Source: Bacteroidota bacterium | GTDB taxonomy: Bacteria > Bacteroidota > Bacteroidia > Chitinophagales > Chitinophagaceae | DNA: 40,544 bases | Reading direction: 5' to 3' | Assembly (NCBI GenBank): GCA_029560415.1 | Contig: JAKQKY010000211.1 | Coordinates: 1-40,544 of the forward strand | Shown: in pieces, positions 31,798 to 39,003 of the stretch | Layout of the letters: each line of letters begins with the position of its first letter | How positions within the stretch are numbered: the stretch's first letter is position 1 | Position numbers and translations under genes: made by a program | Notes under the pieces: model-generated | Told to the model about the DNA's origin: nothing | Database searches by the model: none | What the model saw: the letters and a program-made list of their open reading frames with translations, nothing else

Positions 31798-32744
31798 TCT
31801 TTATTTTTTACTGCAATGATCTCTGCGGCAATGCTGATGGCAATTTCATCGGCCGTCTGGCTTTTGATGGGAATACCGATGGGTGAATAAATGTTTGATA
31901 ACATACTTTCATCGATGCCTTCCCGCCGGTATGCTTCAAACATTTTTTCCATTTTACTGCGGCTGCCCAATACACCCAGGTAAGCATACTGATGGCTTAT
32001 CAAACTTCTTAGCGCTTCATCATCTGTTCGATATCCCATGGTCATGATGGCTATATAAGTATGGTCGTCTCCCTGGATATATTTTTTCAAATCAGCATAA
32101 CCTGGTACCGCAATCTTTTGATGAGCATATACATTCTGTTCAAAAGTATTCAACCCTTCCCTTTCTTCATAGATGCTGATGTGAAAATCAATGCTGCTCA
32201 TGAGTTTCGACAATGCCAATGCACAATGACCGCCGCCGATGATGTGGAGATGATAACGGTATCCTGTTTTAATGGTCAGCAGAAAATCTTCATCGTACGC
32301 TTCATATTGAAAATCACGTTGAGGCATATCCGCTGAAAATGAAAGTCCTGACTTTGTGATTTCCAAACTTCCATTGTTTCCGGCTGTGAGCGATTGAATA
32401 AGCCGCCCTATGGCCTGGCTATCTTTTTCCCGGATGGTATAAATAAATATGGTTTGTTCACCTGAGCAGATCATACCGCTTTGGTCTGTAACGGCCATTT
32501 TATCATGCACCTGTCTATGTACTTCAGAATAGGGCATTCCTTCTTTCAGCAATGCTTTGGCCATTTCTACAAACTTATGCTCCATGATGCCGCCGCCAAT
32601 GGTTCCGCAGAATTGTCCATTTGAAGAAACTGCCATGTGAAATCCCCTTCGCCCCGGTGAACTGCCAATGCTTTCGAGTACATACATCAGGATAACGGGT
32701 ACCCCTGTACGCTGATTGTCATAAATGAATTGCCAGGCCTGCAT
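31791..32744 (-). CDS. xdhC: XdhC-type maturation factor of xanthine dehydrogenase
   Basis: 317 residues. N-terminal XdhC/CoxI region with ESIGSSPGRRG (24-34) and GTIGGGIMEH; C-terminal Rossmann domain with HIIGGGHCALALSKLM binding a nucleotide, then MTMGYRTDDEALRSLI and YLGVLGSRSKM. XdhC binds molybdopterin cofactor, promotes its sulfuration and hands it to the large xanthine dehydrogenase subunit. It is the last gene of the purine operon, with a 3-bp gap from the DUF6986 gene. The substrate enzyme subunit is encoded at the right edge. Confidence 0.94.
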   Translation of the reverse strand: MQAWQFIYDNQRTGVPVILMYVLESIGSSPGRRGFHMAVSSNGQFCGTIGGGIMEHKFVEMAKALLKEGMPYSEVHRQVHDKMAVTDQSGMICSGEQTIFIYTIREKDSQAIGRLIQSLTAGNNGSLEITKSGLSFSADMPQRDFQYEAYDEDFLLTIKTGYRYHLHIIGGGHCALALSKLMSSIDFHISIYEEREGLNTFEQNVYAHQKIAVPGYADLKKYIQGDDHTYIAIMTMGYRTDDEALRSLISHQYAYLGVLGSRSKMEKMFEAYRREGIDESMLSNIYSPIGIPIKSQTADEIAISIAAEIIAVKNKDQ

Positions 32745-32747
32745 GAT

Positions 32748-34172
32748 CTATTTTTTCCTGTTTTCAAGTATCTTCTTGAATGAACGTCCGCGTATTTCCT
32801 CCAGCGTAAGACCAGTTACCAATACTTCTTCTTCGGTAATGGCCCCGCTATTCAATGCCCGCAGGAAATAGTTTAAAAGTCCCTGCCCGGTAGCTGCATC
32901 GTCAAACACATCGCCGATCAGTGTTGCCCTGGCAGCCTTTTCTACAAAGGTTTTCAGGCGCTCAACTGCATCATCATAGCTTTCGAGGAAGAAGGCGAAT
33001 ACAGCTGCATAACGCATCGGGAACTGGGCAGGATTCAAATCCCAGCCCTGGTAAAACCCGTTCCATAATGAATGACGGATATGATCATAACCTTTTTTCC
33101 AGGCACGGTGTACCGTTTCCCTGTTCTCCCTTAATTGATCTTCGGTCATGTTATCACCTCGGTGAGGGCCAATGGGCATGGTGTTCGTAGCACCATCAGA
33201 TAGCCAGATGCCGGTATGAGCGAGGGCAACCTTGGTCATGTGATGGGCAAAATCGCAGACAGGATGATCCATTTCCTGGTATCGTGCCGTGATGCTGCAG
33301 GAAGCAGTATAATCATAAGTTCCAAAATGCATGGCAATACAACGCCCCTTACTGGCTTGTACAAAACGATATAATGGATTGGTACCATCGGCATCCATGA
33401 TCGATTGGGTAGTTTCCACCATCATTTCCATTTTCAAAACACCGCTCTTCAGGTCAAGCTCTTCTTCCAGGATATCGAGGAAACTAACGAGGGTGCTTAC
33501 CTGCTCAGGGATGGTCACTTTAGGCAGCATGATCACGAAATTAGCAGGCAGCTTGCCGTTTGTTTTTTTAACGAGTGTACTTACAAACAGATCCAAAGTT
33601 CGCAACCCTCTTTCTTTCATTTCTTCGGTAAAAGGTTTGATGCGGATACCGATGAATGGAGGCAATGAATGTTCTTCCAGTCCTTTGGCAACTTCCAATG
33701 CAGCTTCAATGGCAGTTTGATCCTCTTCTTCATTGCTGCGGTTTCCGTAACCATCTTCAAAATCGATGCGGAAATCTTCAATGGCTTCCGAAGTAAGTTT
33801 ATTGATCACCTTATTATACACTTCAAGCGACAAACGCACAGGGTGCTTTTTTTTCTGTTCAGCATTCAATGCTTTGTATTCGTTGTATAGATCAAATGCC
33901 GATTGATTTTCATTCACCTGGTTGATGCCATCCATTCCGAAAATTTTTCCAAACTGTATGAAATCCGGTGCATAAAAATTAAATGTTTCCAATGCCCGCA
34001 GGCCAAGGGTTTTAGCCGAATCGGATTTAAACAGGTTGGCACCGCCATATACCGTGTGCACGGCCTGCCGGTCGGGCTTATCGCCTGGATAAATTTTCTG
34101 AAAAGATGTATTCGCTTTTCTTAATTTTTCAAACAACTGTTTTCTTTTCTTAGAAGGAATCGTTGCACTCAT
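32748..34172 (-). CDS. DUF6986 protein, CitE/HpcH/malate-synthase-like TIM-barrel
   Basis: 474 residues, no signal or membrane segment. It has a TIM-barrel lyase/synthase look: FRIDFEDGYGNR (D137, E139, D140), IGIRIKPF with R177, MMVETTQSIMDA with E253 and HFGTYDYTA with D287. The Glu/Asp pair would hold Mg2+ as in CitE, HpcH and malate synthase. The C-terminal 180 residues carry the conserved LAHTGIWLSDGATNTMPIGPHRG and a helical lid. It lies between uraD/uraH and xdhC inside a purine operon. Allantoate degradation ends in glyoxylate, which malate synthase normally uses, so a glyoxylate condensation or cleavage is a reasonable hypothesis; I know of no proven activity. Confidence 0.8.
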   Translation of the reverse strand: MSATIPSKKRKQLFEKLRKANTSFQKIYPGDKPDRQAVHTVYGGANLFKSDSAKTLGLRALETFNFYAPDFIQFGKIFGMDGINQVNENQSAFDLYNEYKALNAEQKKKHPVRLSLEVYNKVINKLTSEAIEDFRIDFEDGYGNRSNEEEDQTAIEAALEVAKGLEEHSLPPFIGIRIKPFTEEMKERGLRTLDLFVSTLVKKTNGKLPANFVIMLPKVTIPEQVSTLVSFLDILEEELDLKSGVLKMEMMVETTQSIMDADGTNPLYRFVQASKGRCIAMHFGTYDYTASCSITARYQEMDHPVCDFAHHMTKVALAHTGIWLSDGATNTMPIGPHRGDNMTEDQLRENRETVHRAWKKGYDHIRHSLWNGFYQGWDLNPAQFPMRYAAVFAFFLESYDDAVERLKTFVEKAARATLIGDVFDDAATGQGLLNYFLRALNSGAITEEEVLVTGLTLEEIRGRSFKKILENRKK

Positions 34173-34226
34173 GGTATGATGATTTATATTTTTATTGTTT
34201 GGATTGAATTCAATTTACATTACAGA

Positions 34227-35093
34227 TCAACTACCCCGGTACGTTGAATAACCAAAAGGATTGATGAGCAATGGTACATGATAATGGCTGTTGTCAAAAA
34301 TGGTGAATTGTATGTCTACCTGCGGGTAAAAACCTTTCAAACTCATGGCTTCAAAATAGGCCGCAGTTTCAAAAACCATTTTATAATTTCCAGGCTGAAG
34401 GTTGCGGGAAAGTGGCAACAGGTCAGGGATCCTGCCATCGGCATTTGTAACGCCCTGTGCAATAGTTTGCCAACTAATGCCGCCTGATTTTTGCAATCGT
34501 ATGCTGATGTCTCTCCCCGGCTTCCCGATCGATGTATCCAATACATGCGTGGTAAGCTGGCTAACCTTTAAGAACGACCAGTTGGCTTCATCCAGTAGTT
34601 TCTTAAAACGGAGTTGCGTTATTTTATGTTGTTCACCCATGGCGATGTTCAATTCTTCCTCCCTTGTATTCATAAGACGATCTGTGAGCAACCTCAGCAT
34701 TTCATTGGCTGATTTCCCGGTTGCACAAACAATAAAGATGAACCCAAATTTTTGTTCATACGCCAAGTTCGCTTTTGCAAGGTCTTCGATCACTTGTTGC
34801 GAAGCGGTATTTACAGATGACTGCTCGTTACCAGCCAGGTGTTGGGTAGATGCAAATTTTTCGGTCAGACTTTTCACATCCCCGATCTTTGGATGATGTG
34901 TAAAGGCTTCCAGCCAATCGGCTTCTGAACATTGATCGTACCAGGTCCGTTCAGCATTAAATATTAAATCTTCTTCCGATTTAAATGGAAAAGCATTCAG
35001 CAAATTTGTTAACCAAGTGGAAGAACCACAACAGGTTTCCAACAGTTTCCTGGCTTCATTTTTATCCAGTTTATTCAGATCATTTAATGTCAT
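34227..35093 (-). CDS. uraD/uraH: OHCU decarboxylase - HIU hydrolase fusion (UraD-UraH)
   Basis: 288 residues from ATG 35093 (MTLNDLNKLD); the longer frame from 35156 would overlap puuD by 34 bp. Residues 1-172 are OHCU decarboxylase with the catalytic FTHHPKIGD (H67), the GNEQSS loop and FGFIFIVCATGKSA. Residues 178-288 are the transthyretin-like 5-hydroxyisourate hydrolase with TTHVLDTSIGKPG (H183), a central Arg and the hallmark C-terminal YRGS. The second domain opens HIU to OHCU, and the first decarboxylates it to S-allantoin, so the two unstable intermediates are handled in one chain. The order matches plant allantoin synthase (TTL). It follows puuD by 29 bp. Confidence 0.95.
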   Translation of the reverse strand: MTLNDLNKLDKNEARKLLETCCGSSTWLTNLLNAFPFKSEEDLIFNAERTWYDQCSEADWLEAFTHHPKIGDVKSLTEKFASTQHLAGNEQSSVNTASQQVIEDLAKANLAYEQKFGFIFIVCATGKSANEMLRLLTDRLMNTREEELNIAMGEQHKITQLRFKKLLDEANWSFLKVSQLTTHVLDTSIGKPGRDISIRLQKSGGISWQTIAQGVTNADGRIPDLLPLSRNLQPGNYKMVFETAAYFEAMSLKGFYPQVDIQFTIFDNSHYHVPLLINPFGYSTYRGS

Positions 35094-35122
35094 AAAAATC
35101 GGTATTACTTGATGGTAATGTA

Positions 35123-36535
35123 TTACTTCAATGAAGCGCCTTGTTCTATCCAGCAACGGATCATATCTCTTTCTTTTTCTGTGATATTTGTTTTGTTATT
35201 CTGTGGCATCGTTTTCGTAACTACAACGCGTTGCATGATAAGATCTTTCTTTTTAACGATATCTTCCGGCGTATCATACATCACACCGTTGGGTGCGGCT
35301 GTATATACATCATCGGTAGGTTTGGATGAATGACAGCTTACACATCTTTTCTGGATGATAGCATTCACTTCGGGGAAACTGATGGTGGTGGAACAGGCCC
35401 CCGGTTTCTCGGGAGCTGAAATGAATGCACCCGCCAGCAATACCACAACTGAAAACGGCATTACCCAAACAGATAACTGCCCCTTTTCTTTCAGGTTCAG
35501 GTAATGCTTCACCCCGGCTGTACCAAGTGTGATGATGGCCAGTATCAGCCACGGGTATTCGTAACCGAAAGTGCTGGGAAAATGATTGCTGATCATCACA
35601 AAAAGCACGGGCAATGTAAAATAGTTATTGTGCAAAGAACGGAGGCCGGCATGTTTTCCCAATGATGGATCCAGTGGTTTGCCTTCCTTCGCTGCCTTCA
35701 CCATGGCTTTTTGTGAAGGAATGATCACAAAAAATACATTTGCCACCATAATAGAACCCAGCATCGCCCCAAAATGAATATAAGCAGCCCGGGCACTGAA
35801 AACATGACTGTAAAAGTAAGCGAAGCCTACTGCGATGACGAATCCGACCAGGGTGAACCATATTCCCTTTTTCACCAGCGCTGTTTTACAAAGAAAACCA
35901 TAAATAATCCAGGCTACCACGAACGAACCCACACCAATGGCAATGCCCTGCAGTGGCGTGATATCCAAAATATTTTTATCGATCAATAAAGCAGAAGCAT
36001 TGAAATAATATACCACAAACAACAGGCAGAACCCTGAAAGCCAGGTAAAATAAGCTTCGTACTTAAACCAATGCAGGTGCTTTGGAATTTCTTTTGGTGC
36101 TACTTTGTATTTTTCAAGATAATAGAAACCGCCGCCGTGTACTGCCCAAAGATTTCCCGCCAGTTCATCCCGAACATCACGGGTACGATTAAGTGCATTT
36201 TCAAGAAACACAAAATAAAAGGAAGCGCCAATCCAGGCAATACCAAAGGTGATGTGCATTAACCGGATGACGATGTTGAGCCATTCCATGAGATGTCCTT
36301 CCCAAACGGTACCCTTCACCGTGAGGTAAAAAGCCACTACCATGCTTACAATGGTGAGCACAATGGCAGTATAAATAAAATTCTGGGAGCTCAGGACAGA
36401 TTCCTGCCGGCCATCGGTATCCCCGTTTTCCTCCTCCTCATCCGCAGTTTTTTTAACGGTACGCAGGAAATAGGTCATCACCACCAGCATGATGAGGATG
36501 GCCAGCAATACCACGAGTAAAATAATACCAGTCAT
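35123..36535 (-). CDS. puuD: Membrane urate hydroxylase with C-terminal cytochrome c (PuuD)
   Basis: 470 residues. A first helix (1-25) and an acidic linker (33-45) precede the PuuD core of about eight helices (52-375), with many conserved His/Trp/Tyr residues including GNLWAVHGGGFYYLEKYK and LRSLHNNYFTLP. The C-terminal domain is a class I cytochrome c: CVSCH (C398, C401, H402) with M443 in TMPQNN as likely axial ligand. PuuD oxidises urate to 5-hydroxyisourate and sends electrons through the heme to the respiratory chain, avoiding the peroxide made by soluble uricase. The stop-start gap to alc is 3 bp. No uricase (UOX/HpxO) is needed alongside. Confidence 0.95.
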   Translation of the reverse strand: MTGIILLVVLLAILIMLVVMTYFLRTVKKTADEEEENGDTDGRQESVLSSQNFIYTAIVLTIVSMVVAFYLTVKGTVWEGHLMEWLNIVIRLMHITFGIAWIGASFYFVFLENALNRTRDVRDELAGNLWAVHGGGFYYLEKYKVAPKEIPKHLHWFKYEAYFTWLSGFCLLFVVYYFNASALLIDKNILDITPLQGIAIGVGSFVVAWIIYGFLCKTALVKKGIWFTLVGFVIAVGFAYFYSHVFSARAAYIHFGAMLGSIMVANVFFVIIPSQKAMVKAAKEGKPLDPSLGKHAGLRSLHNNYFTLPVLFVMISNHFPSTFGYEYPWLILAIITLGTAGVKHYLNLKEKGQLSVWVMPFSVVVLLAGAFISAPEKPGACSTTISFPEVNAIIQKRCVSCHSSKPTDDVYTAAPNGVMYDTPEDIVKKKDLIMQRVVVTKTMPQNNKTNITEKERDMIRCWIEQGASLK

Positions 36536-36538
36536 AAA

Positions 36539-37570
36539 TTATCCCTTTTTCTTTCCAAATAACCGCAACCTGCTCACCCCGCCATCAGGGAAAATATTCA
36601 GGCGTACATGCGTATACGTTTGTTGACCTGTGATCTCATTAATGAACTCATGCTCTTTATCTGCTTCCAGTTTTTGTTGTGGCAACAGGGTTTCCCATGT
36701 TACGCTGTTTTGTTTTACCATTTCATCATCGGCACTGTTACAGGCTTCGATGGAGCAACTATCGGGGTAATTACCTTTAAAATGACAAGTATCTACCACA
36801 ATTCGTTGTATGGTACCAGCTGTGGCCAGTTTCAGGATCACCCAATCACGGTTGCCAGGTGTGCGGTTGCGTTTGGTTTCCCATCCGTCGCCCATATTTA
36901 CGCCCCTGTTTGGCATGATGAGATTTCCCATGGCACTAAAAAACATATCATTGCAGGCAAGCGCCTTACCCCCATGGATAGCCGCTGCCAGGTCGATCTC
37001 CGTTTCAGGGGAAATAGCATCCCAGTTTTTAAATACCTCACCATATACCCTGAGCCTGGCAACACCACCATCGGGATAAATGTGCAGGCGAAGATGGGTG
37101 AATAGTTCTTCGCTGTTTACCAGGTAAAAATTCTGGCTCCCCGCATCCAGGTGCGATTTGGGAAGTATTTCTTTCCACCGGATCGAATCACTATCCCATT
37201 GGGTAACAGGAGCGGCATCATCGAGATAAACTGCTTCTATAGAGGCATGAGGAGGATGATTGCCCAGGAAAAAATTGGTATCTATATCTACCCCGATGAT
37301 CTTACCAGGCGTAGCCAGTTGTATGATGGCCCAATCGTGACCCGGAGTGCGTTTACGCCGGCTTTCCCAGCCATCCATCCATTTGCCCCGATCGGTATAC
37401 TTATCGGTTATAAAGATGCCCCTGCCAGGTTTCAGCAGGTTTTCTTTTTCTGCAAAAAAGTCATCTGTTGCATGCAACACTTTACCACCAAGGCGTTCAG
37501 CTGCAAGGTCGGTAAACCGGGTGAAATAAGGAGACTCTTTAATGATCTCTGTAACTTTTTGAAATGCCAT
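36539..37570 (-). CDS. alc: Allantoicase
   Basis: 343 residues made of two tandem allantoicase jelly-roll repeats: about 15-178 and 190-342. Each repeat shows ATDDFF or ACNDMFF, then GW..KR.RTPG with DW.I..LA..G.I, D.DTNFFLGN or DTCHFKGN, and ends in TH.RL.IYPDGGVARLR or TH.RLNIFPDGGVSRLR. It splits allantoate into (S)-ureidoglycolate and urea. It lies directly before puuD (3 bp) and 55 bp after allB. Its use means that half the allantoate nitrogen leaves as urea, yet no urease genes are in the window. Confidence 0.96.
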   Translation of the reverse strand: MAFQKVTEIIKESPYFTRFTDLAAERLGGKVLHATDDFFAEKENLLKPGRGIFITDKYTDRGKWMDGWESRRKRTPGHDWAIIQLATPGKIIGVDIDTNFFLGNHPPHASIEAVYLDDAAPVTQWDSDSIRWKEILPKSHLDAGSQNFYLVNSEELFTHLRLHIYPDGGVARLRVYGEVFKNWDAISPETEIDLAAAIHGGKALACNDMFFSAMGNLIMPNRGVNMGDGWETKRNRTPGNRDWVILKLATAGTIQRIVVDTCHFKGNYPDSCSIEACNSADDEMVKQNSVTWETLLPQQKLEADKEHEFINEITGQQTYTHVRLNIFPDGGVSRLRLFGKKKG

Positions 37571-37625
37571 AATATATTATTTATATAAGCTGAAACTAAT
37601 TAAGGGTCATTCAGCTTTTGATTTT

Positions 37626-38966
37626 CTACTTCACATTTATAATATTCATTCCGGCGTGATCTGTTTCATTGATGAATACCCCTTCAGAAAAAACGGTTCT
37701 TCCGTTTACGATAGTTTTCTTCACGACACCATACATGGTTTCGCCAGTATACGGACAAGCCTTATGCCGGTGATATATACCAGGTTCACATACCTGCATT
37801 TTTTCCTCCGGCGACCAAATTACGATATCCGCATCATAGCCCACAGCGATCTTCCCTTTGCTGTCATCAATACTTAAAAAACGAGCAGGCTTTTCCGTTA
37901 GTAATGGAATGAATGTATCAAGAGAGAGTGTATCTTTTAATGCAGTCCATCCCGCAGGTAATAAATATTGCAGGCCAGCGATACCGCCCCAGGCTTTTTG
38001 CAGGTTACCTGATAGCAACTCCTTGATCTCAGCTGGTGCGGGCGAATGGTCGGTAGCCAGGAAATCGAGTACGCCTGACTGTAATGCTTTCTTTAAAAGT
38101 GAATTATTTGCTTTTTCCCGGATGGGTGGTGCACATTTGAACAAACAATTGCCATCTGGAATATCTTCTGCATTAAAATAAATATAATGTGCACAGGTTT
38201 CGGCGGAAATTGGTAAGCCTTCCTCCTTTGCAAGCCTGATCGATTCCAGTGCTTCGGCAGATGATACATGTACAATATGCACCCTGCAACGATGTTTCCT
38301 GCACAGCCTGATCATCATGTTTATGGCATCATTCTCCCATTGTTTTGGCCTGCTGGCCAGGTACTCAGCATAACTGCTTGGCTTACCGTCGAGGTCACAC
38401 GGAGCTACCTGTTCATCTATCTCACAATGAACCAGTAACGGTAACCCATATGCGGCGATGATGGGCATGGCCGCATCTATATCCTGTTCAGCCACATTGG
38501 GAAATTCATCGATACCAGAATGTACCAGGAAACATTTTATGCCCAATACACCGGCCTGCATCATCGGTACGAGTTCGTTTAAATTGCCTGGGATCAAGCC
38601 GCCATAATAACCTACGTTTACATGCTTCTTTTCTTGTGCCGATTTTAATTTCTCCTTTAAAGCAGCAAGGGAAGAAGTGACAGGGCTTGCGTTCAGTGGC
38701 ATATCAACTATGGAAGTTATACCACCCGCAGCAGCGGCTTTTGTTGCCGTTTCGAATCCTTCCCATTCAGTACGACCTGGCTCATTCACATGCACATGAG
38801 CATCTATCACGCCAGGCATGATCACATCACTTCCTACATCAATTGCATCAACCTCACGCTCCAAACGAATGCGAGTGATCTTTCCTTGTTCAATAGTTAT
38901 CGTTGCCGGAGCTAACTTCCCATTTACCCAACACCTGTTACTAAATATTTTTGTTGATTGATTCAA
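37626..38966 (-). CDS. allB: Allantoinase
   Basis: 446 residues, cyclic amidohydrolase fold. Zinc ligands are visible: H57 and H59 (DAHVHVNEPGRTEWEGFE), the carboxylated K144 (LGIKCFLVHSG), H180 (LLVHCE), H233 (HIVHVSS) and D306 (LATDHSPAP). The N-terminal NEPGRTEWEGF and the short insertion pattern favour allantoinase over dihydroorotase or hydantoinase. It opens the allantoin ring to allantoate. The only start near the conserved N-terminus is TTG at 38966, with an in-frame TAG shortly upstream. Spacing is 37 bp from xdhB and 55 bp to alc. Confidence 0.95.
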   Translation of the reverse strand: MNQSTKIFSNRCWVNGKLAPATITIEQGKITRIRLEREVDAIDVGSDVIMPGVIDAHVHVNEPGRTEWEGFETATKAAAAGGITSIVDMPLNASPVTSSLAALKEKLKSAQEKKHVNVGYYGGLIPGNLNELVPMMQAGVLGIKCFLVHSGIDEFPNVAEQDIDAAMPIIAAYGLPLLVHCEIDEQVAPCDLDGKPSSYAEYLASRPKQWENDAINMMIRLCRKHRCRVHIVHVSSAEALESIRLAKEEGLPISAETCAHYIYFNAEDIPDGNCLFKCAPPIREKANNSLLKKALQSGVLDFLATDHSPAPAEIKELLSGNLQKAWGGIAGLQYLLPAGWTALKDTLSLDTFIPLLTEKPARFLSIDDSKGKIAVGYDADIVIWSPEEKMQVCEPGIYHRHKACPYTGETMYGVVKKTIVNGRTVFSEGVFINETDHAGMNIINVK

Positions 38967-39003
38967 TAAAAAAATTTTATGCTACTTAATACTGTTAATA
39001 AAT

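Noticed and set aside
36608-37105. 165-residue plus-strand frame across the allantoicase gene
   Set aside because: Antisense to two conserved allantoicase repeats, no independent signal.
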